Positions 36,340-48,071 of a DNA stretch of 64,000 nucleotides are shown one piece after another; positions within the stretch are counted from its first letter, which is position 1, and each line of letters opens with the position of its first letter. A program made the translations under genes and the position numbers. Where the stretch lies: contig NZ_FNTZ01000001.1 of the NCBI RefSeq assembly GCF_900105555.1, positions 868,001-932,000 of the forward strand, in the 5' to 3' direction. The DNA comes from Pseudomonas coleopterorum. GTDB lineage: Bacteria > Pseudomonadota > Gammaproteobacteria > Pseudomonadales > Pseudomonadaceae. The notes beneath the pieces are model-generated. The model ran no database searches. It worked only from the letters and a program-made list of their open reading frames with translations, and was not told the origin of the DNA.

Positions 36340-37197
36340 TCAGCTGAGGTCGCGATGGCGAACCTGGACGTTCTTGAGCGACTGCTGCAGCAATCGGCCC
36401 AGGCGCTCGGTCAAGTATACCGAGCGATGGTGCCCGCCTGTACAGCCAATGGCGATCGTCACGTAGGCGCGGCTGCTGGCAGCGAAGCGGGGCAGCCATT
36501 TGAGCAGGTAAGAGGAGATGTCCTGATACATCTCTTCGACGTCCGGCTGCGCTGCCAGGTATTCGGCGACCGGCGCATCGAGCCCGGACTGTTCGCGCAA
36601 TTCCGGCTTCCAGTACGGGTTGGGCAGGCAGCGCACGTCGAACACCAGGTCGGCGTCTATCGGCATGCCCCGCTTGAAGCCGAACGATTCCACCAGAAAC
36701 GCGGTGCCCGGCTCCGGCTTGTTCAACAGCCGTACCTTGATGGCGTCGCGCAACTGGTAGAGGTTAAGGCTGGTGGTGTTGATCTTGAGATCGGCCAAGT
36801 CGACGATAGGCCCGAGCAAATCGCTTTCCACCCGGATGGCTTCGGCCAGCGAGCGGTTGCTGTTGCTCAGAGGGTGTCGACGTCGGGTCTCGGAGAAGCG
36901 CTTGAGTAGCGTTTCTTCGTCGGCGTCCAGGTACAGGACATCGCATTGGATGTGCTTGGCGCGCATTTCAGCCAGTAACTGCGGAAAGCGGGACAGATGG
37001 CTGGGCAGGTTACGCGCATCGATCGATACCGCCACCTGGGGCTGCGCCAGTTCGGTGTGGATCAACGCACGCTCGGCCAGTTCGGGCAGCAGCCCGGCCG
37101 GCAAGTTGTCGATGCAATAGAAACCGTTGTCTTCGAGAACATCCAGGGCAGTGCTCTTGCCTGAGCCTGAGCGGCCACTGACGATGATCAAACGCAT
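36340..37197 (-). CDS. rapZ: RapZ, RNase adaptor/nucleotide-binding protein
   Basis: 285 residues. The P-loop GRSGSGKS is at 8-15, and the C-terminal domain ends with the conserved [22 protein letters not shown], the metabolite-sensing part. In enteric bacteria RapZ binds glucosamine-6-phosphate and delivers the GlmZ small RNA to RNase E; in pseudomonads its RNA partners are less defined. The start at 37197 is 2 bases past the ptsN stop, which argues against longer readings that would run into ptsN. Confidence 0.94.
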   Translation of the reverse strand: MRLIIVSGRSGSGKSTALDVLEDNGFYCIDNLPAGLLPELAERALIHTELAQPQVAVSIDARNLPSHLSRFPQLLAEMRAKHIQCDVLYLDADEETLLKRFSETRRRHPLSNSNRSLAEAIRVESDLLGPIVDLADLKINTTSLNLYQLRDAIKVRLLNKPEPGTAFLVESFGFKRGMPIDADLVFDVRCLPNPYWKPELREQSGLDAPVAEYLAAQPDVEEMYQDISSYLLKWLPRFAASSRAYVTIAIGCTGGHHRSVYLTERLGRLLQQSLKNVQVRHRDLS

Positions 37198-37199
37198 GG

Positions 37200-37664
37200 T
37201 TAACGACCGTTCTGTTCGTCCAGTACCACTTGGTACAAGGCTTGATTGCTGGGCGCCGAACGCAGTCTTTCGCGCACTTCCTTGCGATCGAGCATGCTGG
37301 CGATCTGGCGGAGCAATTCCAGGTGCGCATCGGTGGCCGCTTCGGGCACCAGAAGCACGAATAGCAGGTCGACCGGAGCGCCATCGATTGCGTCGTAGTC
37401 GATCGGCGCGCTCAGGTGAACGAGGGCACTGACCGGCGTATCGCAGCCTTTGAGCCGGCAATGCGGTATGGCGATGCCGTTACCGAATCCAGTGGAGCCC
37501 AGTTTTTCACGGGCAATCAGCGCTTCGAACACGGTCTGGGTGTCGAGCGATGGCACTTCACGACCGATCAGGTTGGCGATCTCTTCGAGTGCTTTCTTCT
37601 TGCTGCCGCCCGGCACGTTCACACGTGAACGGCCGGGGGTCAGGATGGTTTCTAATCGGATCAT
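37200..37664 (-). CDS. ptsN: EIIA-Ntr (PtsN), nitrogen-PTS regulator
   Basis: 154-residue EIIA domain. His68 in [11 protein letters not shown] is the phosphorylation site. It receives phosphate from NPr and acts by protein contact; in P. putida it affects sigma-54 promoters such as Pu, potassium uptake and pyruvate dehydrogenase. It follows hpf by 12 bases in the rpoN operon. No strong ribosome-binding site is seen, so coupling to hpf is likely. Confidence 0.95.
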   Translation of the reverse strand: MIRLETILTPGRSRVNVPGGSKKKALEEIANLIGREVPSLDTQTVFEALIAREKLGSTGFGNGIAIPHCRLKGCDTPVSALVHLSAPIDYDAIDGAPVDLLFVLLVPEAATDAHLELLRQIASMLDRKEVRERLRSAPSNQALYQVVLDEQNGR

Positions 37665-37676
37665 GGGTGGGGAGTG

Positions 37677-37985
37677 TCAGCGAGCAGTCGCGCCTTGCAA
37701 CAGACTCTGCTGTTTTTCCTTATGCTTTTTGAGTTGGCGATCCAGCTTGTCGGTAAGCAGATCGATGGCCGCGTACATGTCGTCATGTTCGGCGTTGGCA
37801 ACCACCTCGCCACCGGGTATGCGCAGGGTGGCTTCGATTTTCTGTTTGAGCTTCTCGACCTCCATGATCACCTGCACGTTGGTGATCTTGTCGAAGTGGC
37901 GTTCGAGACGCTCGAGTTTTTCCCCGATGTAGGTTCGCAGGGGTTCGGTCACATCCAGTTGGTGTCCACTGATGTTGACTTGCAT
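37677..37985 (-). CDS. hpf: Ribosome hibernation promoting factor
   Basis: 102-residue short HPF. MQVNISGHQLDVTEPLRTYIGEKLERLERHF opens the fold and HDDMYAAIDLLTDKLDRQLKKHKEK closes it. It blocks the decoding centre and helps form 100S dimers in stationary phase. AAGGAG stands 7-8 bases before ATG 37985; longer readings upstream are rejected. It lies between rpoN and ptsN, as in nearly all gammaproteobacteria. Confidence 0.95.
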   Translation of the reverse strand: MQVNISGHQLDVTEPLRTYIGEKLERLERHFDKITNVQVIMEVEKLKQKIEATLRIPGGEVVANAEHDDMYAAIDLLTDKLDRQLKKHKEKQQSLLQGATAR

Positions 37986-38063
37986 ACCGCTTCTCCTTAT
38001 TGCCATTGCATAAAGAAGCAGGCTTGGGTGCCTGCCACTGGAACGCTGTGGCACATCGCAGGG

Positions 38064-39557
38064 CTACATCAACCGCTTGCGTTCGCTGGACGGCGCAATC
38101 CCAAGGGACTCGCGATACTTGGCGACCGTTCGGCGGGCTACCTGGATGCCTTGTGCCTCCAGTAAACCAGCGATCTTGCTGTCACTCAACGGCTTTTTCT
38201 GATTTTCGGCGGCGACCAGTTTCTTGATGATCGCGCGGATCGCGGTGGAGGAGCATTCGCCCCCCTCGGAGGTGCTGACATGGCTGGAGAAAAAGTATTT
38301 CAGCTCGTATATGCCGCGCGGCGTGTGCATGTATTTCTGCGTGGTCACCCGGGAAATGGTCGACTCGTGCATGCCCACCGCCTCGGCGATGTCGTGCAGA
38401 ACCAGGGGCTTCATGGCCTCGTCGCCGTAATCGAGGAAGCCACGCTGATGCTCGACGATCTGGGTGGCAACCTTCATCAGGGTTTCGTTGCGGCTTTGCA
38501 GGCTCTTGATGAACCAGCGCGCTTCCTGGAGCTGGTTGCGCATGAAGGTGTTGTCGGCGCTGGTGTCGGCGCGCCGCACGAAGCCGGCATACTGCGGATT
38601 GACCCGCAGCCGCGGGACCGACTCCTGATTGAGCTCGACCAGCCAGCGGTCGTTGTCCTTGCGCACGATGACGTCGGGCACGACGTATTCGGGTTCGCTG
38701 GATTCGATCTGCGAGCCAGGCCGCGGGTTCAGGCTCTGTACCAGCTCGATGACCTGGCGCAGTTCGTCTTCCTTGAGCTTCATGCGCCGCATCAGCTGGC
38801 TGTAGTCACGCGAGCCGAGCATGTCGATGAAATCGCTCACCAGCCGCTGTGCTTCGGCCAGCCAACGGGTCTTGGCCGGTAGCTGGCGCAGTTGCAGCAT
38901 CAGGCATTCGCTCAGGTCGCGGGCGGCGATGCCGGCCGGTTCGAACTGCTGGATGCGATGCAGCACCGCTTCGATTTCGTCCAGTTCGATGTCCAGCTCG
39001 GGGTCGAAGGAATCGCAGATTTCCTGCAGCGTCTCGTCCAGATAACCCTGATTGTTGATACAGTCGATGATGGTCACGGCGATCAGCCGATCGGTATCGG
39101 ACATGGGCGCCAGATTCAACTGCCACAGCAGGTGCGTCTGCAGGCTCTCGCCGACCGACGTGCGGGTGGTGAAGTCCCACTCGTCGTCATCGTTGCTCGG
39201 CAGGCTGCTGGCACTGGTCTGGTAGATGTCTTCCCAAGCCGTGTCGACGGGCAATTCGTTGGGGATGCGCTCGTTCCAGTCGCCTTCCTCGAGGTTGTCC
39301 ACCGTCGGCGCAGACTCCTGGAAGCTCGGTTCCTGGATCTCCTGGGTCGGCTTCTGCTCGATGTTGTCGGCCAGCGGGTCGCTGTTGTCGAAGTCGTCGC
39401 CTTCTTCCTGGCGTTCGAGCATGGGATTGGATTCCAGCGCTTCCTGGATTTCCTGCTGGAGGTCCAGGGTCGATAGCTGGAGAAGGCGGATGGCCTGTTG
39501 CAACTGCGGTGTCATCGTCAGTTGCTGGCCCATACGTAGGACGAGCGATGGTTTCAT
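38064..39557 (-). CDS. rpoN: RNA polymerase sigma-54 factor
   Basis: 497 residues. Region I is the glutamine- and leucine-rich [26 protein letters not shown], the contact for AAA+ activators. An acidic region II follows (residues 50-110, [11 protein letters not shown]). The C-terminal helix-turn-helix ([19 protein letters not shown]) and the RpoN box [14 protein letters not shown] read the -12 and -24 elements. It governs nitrogen, flagellar and many catabolic genes. The 163-base gap upstream holds two short hairpins, so some transcription may start or be processed there. Confidence 0.98.
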   Translation of the reverse strand: MKPSLVLRMGQQLTMTPQLQQAIRLLQLSTLDLQQEIQEALESNPMLERQEEGDDFDNSDPLADNIEQKPTQEIQEPSFQESAPTVDNLEEGDWNERIPNELPVDTAWEDIYQTSASSLPSNDDDEWDFTTRTSVGESLQTHLLWQLNLAPMSDTDRLIAVTIIDCINNQGYLDETLQEICDSFDPELDIELDEIEAVLHRIQQFEPAGIAARDLSECLMLQLRQLPAKTRWLAEAQRLVSDFIDMLGSRDYSQLMRRMKLKEDELRQVIELVQSLNPRPGSQIESSEPEYVVPDVIVRKDNDRWLVELNQESVPRLRVNPQYAGFVRRADTSADNTFMRNQLQEARWFIKSLQSRNETLMKVATQIVEHQRGFLDYGDEAMKPLVLHDIAEAVGMHESTISRVTTQKYMHTPRGIYELKYFFSSHVSTSEGGECSSTAIRAIIKKLVAAENQKKPLSDSKIAGLLEAQGIQVARRTVAKYRESLGIAPSSERKRLM

Positions 39558-39583
39558 GGCAGGAACTTAACACCTTGGTCGCC

Positions 39584-39622
39584 GGCGCGAAGCGCCTTCT
39601 ACTACGGGTACCGAAGTACCCG
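39584..39622 (-). other. Two short TTCG-loop hairpins in the lptB-rpoN gap
   Basis: In the minus-strand transcript CGGGTAC-TTCG-GTACCCG (39605-39622) is followed by GGCG-CTTCG-CGCC (39584-39596). UUCG loops make unusually stable RNA hairpins. No T-run follows, so attenuation or processing upstream of rpoN is more likely than simple termination. Confidence 0.4.
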
Positions 39623-39720
39623 GCTTATGTCGTAAGCAAATTATATGCCTGAAACCTGAGTGTTTGCCTAGGGCGCCATGAAAATTAATGCCCGCAGGAG
39701 GGCGACGGCGCCCTTGGGCC

Positions 39721-40446
39721 TTACAAGCGAAACTCGTGGCCCAGGTAGACTTCGCGGACCAGATCGTTGGCCAGGATGGTCTGGGCATCGCCTTCGGCGA
39801 TCAACTGGCCATCATTGACGATATAGGCCGTTTCACAGATGTCCAGGGTCTCGCGGACGTTGTGGTCGGTGATCAATACGCCGATGCCCTTGGTCTTGAG
39901 GTGGTGGATGATCTGCTTGATGTCGCCGACCGAAATCGGATCGACACCGGCGAAGGGTTCGTCGAGCAGGATGAACTTGGGCGCGGTGGCCAGTGCACGT
40001 GCGATCTCCACGCGGCGGCGTTCACCACCCGAAAGGCTCATGCCCAGGTTGTCGCGAATGTGCGTGATGTGGAATTCCTGCAACAGGCCTTCGAGCTCGG
40101 CCAGGCGAGCCGCGGCGTCTAGCTCCTTGCGGGTTTCCAGGATGGCCATGATGTTGTCTGCCACCGACAGCTTGCGGAAGATCGAGGCTTCCTGCGGCAG
40201 ATAACCGATACCCGAACGGGCACGGCCGTGCATCGGCTGGTGGCTGACGTCCAGGTCGTCGATGAGGACGCGGCCCTGATCGGCCTGTACCAGGCCGACG
40301 ATCATGTAGAAGCAGGTGGTCTTGCCGGCACCGTTGGGGCCCAGCAGGCCGACGATCTGTCCGCTTTCGATGGACAGGCTCACGTCGCGTACGACTTGTC
40401 GGCTCTTGTAGCTCTTGGCCAGGTGCTGCGCTTTCAGGACTGCCAT
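39721..40446 (-). CDS. lptB: LptB, ATPase of the LPS export complex
   Basis: 241-residue ABC ATPase powering LPS extraction by LptB2FGC. Walker A is [12 protein letters not shown] at about residue 34. The ABC signature [15 protein letters not shown] and Walker [14 protein letters not shown] follow. ATG 40446 overlaps the lptA stop (TGATG), which fixes the start and couples translation. LptF and LptG, the membrane partners, are not in the window. Confidence 0.96.
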   Translation of the reverse strand: MAVLKAQHLAKSYKSRQVVRDVSLSIESGQIVGLLGPNGAGKTTCFYMIVGLVQADQGRVLIDDLDVSHQPMHGRARSGIGYLPQEASIFRKLSVADNIMAILETRKELDAAARLAELEGLLQEFHITHIRDNLGMSLSGGERRRVEIARALATAPKFILLDEPFAGVDPISVGDIKQIIHHLKTKGIGVLITDHNVRETLDICETAYIVNDGQLIAEGDAQTILANDLVREVYLGHEFRL

Positions 40447-40991
40447 CACTGGGCCTTCTGCGGTGCGTCGGATTTCTTCTTGGGCTGGATCACCATGTCG
40501 ATCCGCGGACGAGGCGTGGTGACCTTGCTGCCCGTGGCACGGCCGGCGTTGACCACCTGGCGCACCGTGTCATAGACGATCTTCTCGCCTTCGGAGGTGT
40601 TGCCGTCGTTGATGACCTTGGCCTTGTCGATCAGCACGATGCGGTTCTGCGCCGCGAAGTATTGAATGGTCACGCCATAGGCCTGAACGATGGGCTTGTC
40701 CACCGCAGGTTTCTGCTCGTAATAGGCCAGGTTGCCGACGGCAGTGAACACGTCCACGTCGCCGGTGGCGTTGCGGGTGATGGTCACGGTATTGCCGGTG
40801 ATCTTCATCGACCCCTGGGTGATGATCACATTGCCCTTGTAGGTCGCCACACCCTGTTTGTCGTCGAGCTGGGCATCGTCGGACTGGATATGAATGGGCT
40901 GATCGCGGTCAGTGGGCAGTGCCCAGGCGCTCGCGCTTCCCAGTGCTGCGCTCAGGCCGAGCAAAAAGGGGAGGGTTTTAACGAGCCTCAT
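40446..40991 (-). CDS. lptA: LptA, periplasmic LPS bridge protein
   Basis: 181 residues with a signal peptide ([17 protein letters not shown], cut near AWALP). The OstA beta-jellyroll starts [34 protein letters not shown]. LptA polymers carry LPS across the periplasm from LptC to LptD. The C-terminal 20 residues are basic and proline-rich. AGAGGA precedes the ATG, which lies 14 bases inside the end of lptC. Confidence 0.95.
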   Translation of the reverse strand: MRLVKTLPFLLGLSAALGSASAWALPTDRDQPIHIQSDDAQLDDKQGVATYKGNVIITQGSMKITGNTVTITRNATGDVDVFTAVGNLAYYEQKPAVDKPIVQAYGVTIQYFAAQNRIVLIDKAKVINDGNTSEGEKIVYDTVRQVVNAGRATGSKVTTPRPRIDMVIQPKKKSDAPQKAQ

Positions 40992-41550
40992 ACTGTCCTC
41001 TTACGTTGGACAACAAGTTGATCTTGCTGTCATTCAGATACGCTTTCATGCCCTTGGCCGTCGACACGCCACCGGCGCCGTCGATTCTAACGTCTTGGTC
41101 GGTCTGCGCATATTGCTTCTGTGGGAAAACGGTCATGCGTGAGCTGGTGATCAGCGTGGCGCGGCTCTTCTGGTCGGTGCGCGCGATGCGAACCGAATCG
41201 ATCAGCTCGACCTGGCTGCCATCGGGATTGACCTCGCCACGGTCGCTGGTCACGTGCCATGGGTAGACAGTGCCGCGGTACAGCTGCATGTCGGGCTTGG
41301 TCAGCAAGGTCACCTGCGAGGTCTTGACGTGCTCGACCTTGTCGGCGGTCATGTCGTACTGCACGCCACCGTCGGGCAGGTACTGGCGAGCCTTCGCGTT
41401 GATAGCGTAGTAATCGATCTGGCTTTCGTCGACGGCCGCAGCCGGCTGGTCGAGGAAACGCTCCGGGCTGATGTCCCAGTAGCCGATGGCGGCGAACAGC
41501 AGCCCCAGCACACCCAGGATCACGATATTACGAATTTTCTTGTTCAGCAT
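40978..41550 (-). CDS. lptC: LptC, inner-membrane LPS transfer protein
   Basis: 190 residues with one N-terminal membrane helix (residues 6-24, IRNIVILGVLGLLFAAIGYW). The periplasmic jellyroll includes YLPDGGVQYDMTADKVEHV and NPDGSQVELIDSVRI. It accepts LPS from LptB2FG and passes it to LptA. AGGGCC lies before the ATG, 8 bases after the kdsC stop. The 3' end overlaps lptA by 14 bases. Confidence 0.94.
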   Translation of the reverse strand: MLNKKIRNIVILGVLGLLFAAIGYWDISPERFLDQPAAAVDESQIDYYAINAKARQYLPDGGVQYDMTADKVEHVKTSQVTLLTKPDMQLYRGTVYPWHVTSDRGEVNPDGSQVELIDSVRIARTDQKSRATLITSSRMTVFPQKQYAQTDQDVRIDGAGGVSTAKGMKAYLNDSKINLLSNVRGQYEAR

Positions 41551-41558
41551 GTCAGGCC

Positions 41559-42113
41559 CTACAGGTAGGCGGCACGGGCCGCTTCGAGATTGCCTTGGGC
41601 AGCCAGGATCAGCTCGCAGAACTCGCGCGCTGCACCCATGCCACCACTGGCCTGGGTCACGCCGTCGGCATGCTGGCGCACGAAGGCATTGGCATTGGCC
41701 ACGGCCATGCCCAGCCCCACCCGGCGAATCACCGGCAGGTCGGGCAGATCGTCACCCAGGTAGGCCACTTGCTCATAGTTCAGGCCGAGCTCGGCGAGCA
41801 GGCCGTCGAGTACCACGAGCTTGTCTTCGCGCCCCTGAAATAGATGGGCAATACCCAGGTTGCGGGCCCGCCGCTCCACCACCGGACTGCTGCGGCCGGT
41901 GATGATCGCAGTGGTCACGCCGCTGTTGATGAGCATCTTGATGCCCTGGCCATCCAGCGTGCTGAAGCTCTTGAACTCGCTGCCGTCGGCCAGGAAATAC
42001 AGACGGCCATCGGTCAGTACGCCGTCGACGTCGAATACGGCCAGCTTGATGGCCTTGCCACATTGCAGAAGCTCGCTGCTGCCAGTCTGGGTCATTGCGT
42101 CGTTTCCGGTCAT
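41559..42113 (-). CDS. kdsC: KdsC, 3-deoxy-D-manno-octulosonate 8-phosphate phosphatase
   Basis: 184-residue HAD-superfamily phosphatase that makes free Kdo for LPS. The nucleophile motif is AVFDVDGVLTDG (residues 24-35), and the acid motif YLGDDLPDLPVI comes late. It is a minimal HAD without cap domain and works as a tetramer. ATG 42113 overlaps the kdsD TAA and has GGAG eight bases before it; a second ATG six codons in is less supported. Confidence 0.95.
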   Translation of the reverse strand: MTGNDAMTQTGSSELLQCGKAIKLAVFDVDGVLTDGRLYFLADGSEFKSFSTLDGQGIKMLINSGVTTAIITGRSSPVVERRARNLGIAHLFQGREDKLVVLDGLLAELGLNYEQVAYLGDDLPDLPVIRRVGLGMAVANANAFVRQHADGVTQASGGMGAAREFCELILAAQGNLEAARAAYL

Positions 42114-43087
42114 TACATGACTCCCGCGCGCAGCAGGTCGCCCAGGTTGAAGGCGCCTACCGGACAGTCCTGATCATCGACCACGACCAGTGAGTTGATC
42201 TTGTTGTCTTCCATGATCTTCAGCGCCTCGGCGGCCAGCATGTCGGCGCGCGCGGTCTTGCCGTGGGAAGTCATGACGTCTTCGATTCGAGTGTTGTGGA
42301 CATCGATGGTGCGATCCAATGTGCGCCGCAGGTCACCGTCGGTGAAGATCCCGGCGAGGCGGCCATCGGCCTCCAGGACGGCGGTCATGCCCAGCCCCTT
42401 GCGGGTCATTTCCATCAGCGCATCGCGCAGCAGCGTGCCGCGCGGCACCTGTGGCAGCGCGGTGCCGGTGTGCATGACGTGCTCGACCTTGAGCAGCAGG
42501 CGACGACCCAGGGCACCACCGGGATGGGAGAAGGCGAAGTCATCGGCGGTGAAGCCTCGCGCCTCGAGCAGGGCGATGGCGAGGGCATCGCCCAGTACCA
42601 GGGTCGCCGTGGTGGAGGAGGTCGGTGCCAGGTTCAACGGGCAGGCTTCCTGGGCGACGCGGGCGTCGAGGTTGACCTCGGCGGCCTGGGCCAGGGGCGA
42701 GTCGGGGTTGCCGGTCATGCTGATCATGGGAATGCCCATGCGCTTGATCAAAGGCAGCAATGTGACGATTTCTGCGGTCGAACCGGAGTTGGACAGGGCC
42801 AGGATGACGTCCTGGCGGGTGATCATGCCCATGTCGCCGTGGCTGGCCTCGGCAGGATGGACGAAAAACGCCGGGGTGCCGGTGCTGGCCAGGGTCGCGG
42901 CGATCTTGTTGCCGATGTGTCCGGATTTGCCCATGCCCAGCACGATCACGCGGCCATCGCTTTCGAGGATCAGTTCGCAGGCGCGCACGAAATCGGCGTC
43001 GATATGGGCGAGCAGGCCCTCTACCGCTTCGATCTCGAGACGGATGGTGCGGTGCGCGGATTGGATCAGGTCGCTGGTCTGGCTCAT
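42113..43087 (-). CDS. kdsD: KdsD, D-arabinose 5-phosphate isomerase
   Basis: 324 residues. An SIS domain (GMGKSGHIGNKIAATLAS, FFVHPAEASHGDMGM) isomerises ribulose 5-phosphate to arabinose 5-phosphate, the first step of Kdo synthesis. Two CBS domains follow (VMHTGTALPQVPRGTLLRDALMEM and DVMTSHGKTARADMLAAEALKIM), possibly a sensor of pathway products. It heads the kdsD-kdsC-lptC-lptA-lptB-rpoN-hpf-ptsN-rapZ-ptsO operon and is divergent from mlaF with a 234-base gap. Confidence 0.95.
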   Translation of the reverse strand: MSQTSDLIQSAHRTIRLEIEAVEGLLAHIDADFVRACELILESDGRVIVLGMGKSGHIGNKIAATLASTGTPAFFVHPAEASHGDMGMITRQDVILALSNSGSTAEIVTLLPLIKRMGIPMISMTGNPDSPLAQAAEVNLDARVAQEACPLNLAPTSSTTATLVLGDALAIALLEARGFTADDFAFSHPGGALGRRLLLKVEHVMHTGTALPQVPRGTLLRDALMEMTRKGLGMTAVLEADGRLAGIFTDGDLRRTLDRTIDVHNTRIEDVMTSHGKTARADMLAAEALKIMEDNKINSLVVVDDQDCPVGAFNLGDLLRAGVM

Positions 43088-43321
43088 GGCGAAAATCGGT
43101 AGGCCCGGTGAAAAGGCGGCGATTATAGCGGGAATGGGCGAGCGACTCACCTGCCTATTTTGCGGCCTGTACAAATCAACGACACGGCATGCCAATGGAT
43201 CGATCTTGGGCGGCACCTGTCTGCAATGCTATAGTTCGCCGCTTGTTCGGCCTGTCCGCGCCAAGTGTCTTCGGTCAGAAGATGAGCGTCCGAGGGTAAG
43301 GTTGCACTGCAAGGAGTTTAA

Positions 43322-44131
43322 ATGAGTGCCGATAGCGCCTACGCGGTCGAGCTGAAAGGGGTTTCTTTCAAGCGCGGTGCGCGGAGCATTTTCAATGATG
43401 TCGATATCCGCATTCCTCGCGGCAAGGTCACCGGTATCATGGGGCCTTCAGGTAGCGGCAAGACGACGCTCCTGCGTCTGATGGGCGCCCAGCTGCGACC
43501 CACTGGCGGCGAGGTCTGGGTCAATGGCCAGAACCTGCCCAAGCTATCGCGCAGCGACCTGTTCGATGCGCGCAAGCACATGGGCGTGCTGTTCCAGAGC
43601 GGAGCGCTGTTCACCGACCTGGACGTGTTCGAGAACGTGGCCTTCCCGCTGCGGGTGCATACCGACCTGCCCGAAGACATGATCCGCGACATCGTCCTGA
43701 TGAAGCTGCAGGCCGTCGGGCTGCGTGGCGCCATCGAACTGATGCCCGACGAATTGTCCGGTGGCATGAAGCGTCGTGTCGCATTGGCCCGTGCCATTGC
43801 CATGGATCCGCAGATACTGATGTACGACGAACCGTTCGTCGGCCAGGATCCGATCGCCATGGGCGTGTTGGTCCGGCTGATCCGCCTGCTCAACGATGCC
43901 CTGGGCATCACCAGTATCGTGGTCTCCCACGACCTGGCGGAAACCGCGAGCATCGCCGACTACATCTATGTGGTCGGCGATGGTCAGGTGCTGGGTCATG
44001 GTACGCCCGAGGCATTGATGGCGTCGGACAACCCGCGCGTCCGTCAATTCATGAAAGGCGATCCCGACGGTCCCGTGCCTTTTCATTTTTCCGCGCCCGA
44101 TTACCGCGCCGATCTGCTGGGGAAGCGTTGA
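43322..44131 (+). CDS. mlaF: MlaF, ATPase of the Mla phospholipid transporter
   Basis: 269 residues. Walker [17 protein letters not shown], signature [17 protein letters not shown] and Walker [14 protein letters not shown] identify the ABC ATPase. With MlaE, MlaD and MlaB it moves phospholipids between inner membrane and periplasmic MlaC, keeping outer-membrane asymmetry. In P. putida it is ttg2A, linked to toluene tolerance. AAGGAG lies five bases before the ATG. The stop overlaps mlaE. Confidence 0.96.
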   Translation: MSADSAYAVELKGVSFKRGARSIFNDVDIRIPRGKVTGIMGPSGSGKTTLLRLMGAQLRPTGGEVWVNGQNLPKLSRSDLFDARKHMGVLFQSGALFTDLDVFENVAFPLRVHTDLPEDMIRDIVLMKLQAVGLRGAIELMPDELSGGMKRRVALARAIAMDPQILMYDEPFVGQDPIAMGVLVRLIRLLNDALGITSIVVSHDLAETASIADYIYVVGDGQVLGHGTPEALMASDNPRVRQFMKGDPDGPVPFHFSAPDYRADLLGKR

Positions 44132-44928
44132 TGCGCAAGAAATCAATCATGGAGCGAGTGCGCCTGTTCGGTCGATCGGCCATCGACATGGTCGGCATCC
44201 TGGGGCGTTCCGGGCTGTTCCTGGGTCACGCTCTTGTGGGCCGCGGCGGTATCGGTGGCGGTTTTCAACTGCTGATGAAGCAGCTGTATTCCGTGGGTGT
44301 GATGTCGCTGCTGATCATTGTCGTGTCCGGTGTGTTCATCGGCATGGTACTGGCGTTGCAGGGCTTCAGCATTCTGGCCAAGTACGGCTCCGAGCAGGCG
44401 GTCGGGCAAATGGTCGCGCTCACGCTGTTGCGTGAACTCGGGCCGGTGGTGACCGCTCTATTGTTCGCCGGTCGCGCAGGGTCGGCACTGACCGCCGAGA
44501 TCGGCAACATGAAGTCGACCGAGCAGTTGTCGAGCCTGGAAATGATTGGCGTCGACCCGCTCAAGTACATCGTTGCGCCAAGGCTGTGGGCTGGTTTCAT
44601 TTCCCTGCCGCTGCTGGCCATGATCTTCAGCGTCGTCGGTATCTGGGGTGGATCCTGGGTGGCCGTCGATTGGCTGGGGGTCTACGAAGGATCGTTCTGG
44701 GCCAACATGCAGAACAGCGTCAATTTCACCGATGACGTGCTCAACGGTGTGATCAAGAGCCTGGTATTCGCTTTCGTCGTCACCTGGATCGCCGTGTTCC
44801 AGGGGTATGACTGTGAACCCACGTCCGAGGGCATCAGCCGCGCTACCACCAAGACCGTGGTCTATGCGTCGCTGGCCGTCCTGGGCCTGGACTTTATTCT
44901 GACCGCCCTGATGTTTGGAGATTTCTGA
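44131..44928 (+). CDS. mlaE: MlaE, permease of the Mla phospholipid transporter
   Basis: 265-residue membrane protein with five or six helices and the family core [39 protein letters not shown]. This loop couples to MlaF. The start ATG 44131 overlaps the mlaF TGA by one base; the TTG one codon earlier is not needed. P. putida name ttg2B. The stop again overlaps the next gene by one base. Confidence 0.96.
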   Translation: MRKKSIMERVRLFGRSAIDMVGILGRSGLFLGHALVGRGGIGGGFQLLMKQLYSVGVMSLLIIVVSGVFIGMVLALQGFSILAKYGSEQAVGQMVALTLLRELGPVVTALLFAGRAGSALTAEIGNMKSTEQLSSLEMIGVDPLKYIVAPRLWAGFISLPLLAMIFSVVGIWGGSWVAVDWLGVYEGSFWANMQNSVNFTDDVLNGVIKSLVFAFVVTWIAVFQGYDCEPTSEGISRATTKTVVYASLAVLGLDFILTALMFGDF

Positions 44929-45395
44929 TGCAAAACCGATCAATGGAAGTCGGAGTCGGCCTGTTCCTTCTGGCCGGTATCCTGGCTTTGCTGCTGTTGG
45001 CCTTGCGTGTCAGTGGTCTGTCCACCAGCGCGAATACCGAGAGCTACAAACTTTATGCCTATTTTGACAATATCGCCGGTTTGACTGTCAGAGCCAAGGT
45101 GACCATGGCCGGTGTGACCATAGGCAAGGTCACGGCCATCGATCTGGATCGCGACACCTTCACCGGAAGGGTGACCCTGCAGCTGGACAAGAAAGTGGAC
45201 AACCTGCCCACCGACTCCACTGCTTCCATCCTGACGGCGGGTCTGCTGGGCGAGAAATACATTGGTATCAGCGTGGGTGGCGAGGAGGCCTTGCTCGCCG
45301 ACGGCGGTACCATCCATGACACCCAGTCGTCCCTGGTGCTCGAAGACCTGATCGGCAAGTTCCTGCTCAATACAGTCAGCAAAGATGCCAAATAA
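44928..45395 (+). CDS. mlaD: MlaD, MCE-domain component of the Mla complex
   Basis: 155 residues: one membrane helix (about 6-27) and a single MCE domain (YKLYAYFDNIAGLTVRAKVTMAGVTIGKVTAIDLD). It forms a hexameric ring with a lipid-conducting pore on the periplasmic face. LTAGLLGEKYIGISVGG is the pore-loop region. P. putida name ttg2C. TGATG overlap with mlaE couples translation. Confidence 0.95.
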   Translation: MQNRSMEVGVGLFLLAGILALLLLALRVSGLSTSANTESYKLYAYFDNIAGLTVRAKVTMAGVTIGKVTAIDLDRDTFTGRVTLQLDKKVDNLPTDSTASILTAGLLGEKYIGISVGGEEALLADGGTIHDTQSSLVLEDLIGKFLLNTVSKDAK

Positions 45396-45405
45396 GGAGT
45401 TATCC

Positions 45406-46059
45406 ATGTTTTCGATCATGCGACGCAGCCTGCTGGTTCTGGTGGCTCTGCTGCCGATGTGGGCCAATGCAGCGCCTGCGGTGTCCGCACATCAGGTGGT
45501 GCAGGGCGTCACCGACCGACTGCTGTCGGATCTGGAAAAGAACCGCGACACCTACCGCAGCAATCCGCAGGCGTTCTACGACGCGCTCAACACCATCGTC
45601 GGTCCCGTGGTCGACGCCGATGGCATTTCGCGCAGCATCATGACCGTGAAATATTCGCGCAAGGCTACCCCCGCGCAGATGGCCCGGTTCCAGGAAAACT
45701 TCAAGCGCAGCTTGATGCAGTTCTACGGCAACGCCTTGCTTGAGTACAACAACCAGGGCATCACCGTAGGTCCGGCCAAGGATGAAAGCGGCACACGCAC
45801 CAGCGTCGACATGCAGGTCAAGGGTACGGGTGGGGCGGTGTATCCGGTTTCCTACACCCTGGAAAACCTGAACAACGAATGGAAAGTGCGTAACGTCATC
45901 ATCAACGGCATCAACATCGGCAAGCTGTTCCGCGATCAGTTCGCCGACAGCATGCAGCGCAACGGCAACGACCTGGACAAGACCATCGATGGTTGGGCTG
46001 GCGAAGTCGCCAAGGCCAAGGAAGTGACCGACAAAGCTGCACCGACGAGCGCGCAGTGA
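45406..46059 (+). CDS. mlaC: MlaC, periplasmic phospholipid-binding protein
   Basis: 217 residues. The signal peptide MFSIMRRSLLVLVALLPMW is cut after ANA. The Tol_Tol_Ttg2 fold follows, with QAFYDALNTIVGPVVDADGISRSIM and YPVSYTLENLNNEWKVRNVIINGINIGKLFRDQF. It carries a phospholipid between MlaA and MlaFEDB. AAGGAG six bases before ATG 45406 fixes the start. P. putida name ttg2D. Confidence 0.95.
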   Translation: MFSIMRRSLLVLVALLPMWANAAPAVSAHQVVQGVTDRLLSDLEKNRDTYRSNPQAFYDALNTIVGPVVDADGISRSIMTVKYSRKATPAQMARFQENFKRSLMQFYGNALLEYNNQGITVGPAKDESGTRTSVDMQVKGTGGAVYPVSYTLENLNNEWKVRNVIINGINIGKLFRDQFADSMQRNGNDLDKTIDGWAGEVAKAKEVTDKAAPTSAQ

Positions 46060-46361
46060 TGGAACAGGGTCGTGTCGAACTGTCGGGCGATCAGCTGAGC
46101 CTGGCCGGTGTGCTGGATTACCGCTGCGGTGCGGCCCTGCGCAAGCAGGGGCAGGCACTGATTCAATCCAGTCAGGCCGCCGCGCTGGTCATCGACTGCA
46201 CCGGCGTGGAAAAGTCGAGCAGCGTGGGTCTGTCCCTGCTGCTGGGCTTCATGCGCGATGCTCAGGCCGCTGGCAAGAGCGTGCGAGTTCAGGCATTGCC
46301 GCACGACATGCGTCAGATCGCTCAGGTCACAGGCATGAGCGACTTCTTTTCACAGAATTGA
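46059..46361 (+). CDS. mlaB: MlaB, STAS-domain component of the Mla complex
   Basis: 100-residue cytoplasmic STAS protein that binds MlaF and keeps it active. ALVIDCTGVEKSSSVGLSLLLGFM is the STAS core with its conserved serines. The ATG overlaps the mlaC TGA, so a longer reading inside mlaC is rejected. It closes mlaFEDCB; about 110 bases without a clear terminator lead to ibaG. Confidence 0.9.
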   Translation: MEQGRVELSGDQLSLAGVLDYRCGAALRKQGQALIQSSQAAALVIDCTGVEKSSSVGLSLLLGFMRDAQAAGKSVRVQALPHDMRQIAQVTGMSDFFSQN

Positions 46362-46474
46362 TTGGCCATCTGCACAGCTCTCTGACCTGATCCCGTGAAT
46401 CCGGGGTTCGCAGTCGGAGGGCTTTTTTGTATGATGGCCGACCCGCGCGCACAGGGCGCCGATCGAGGTTGAGC

Positions 46475-48002
<1,528 letters not shown>

Positions 48003-48071
48003 TGAGCGTGCAGGGCGCAGGGATGCGCCCGGGCGTTGCCAGAAACTTTCCTGTAAGGACTGACGTTTCCC

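Noticed and set aside
43088..43321. A gene in the kdsD-mlaF divergent gap
   Set aside because: Only fragments of frames extending from kdsD antisense sequence cross it; it is better read as two divergent promoter regions, though I could not fix -35/-10 boxes with confidence.
46362..46474. Intrinsic terminator between mlaB and ibaG
   Set aside because: GAATCC/GGTTC pair poorly and the T-run (CTTTTTTG) is about 15 bases away from the stem, so it was not listed.
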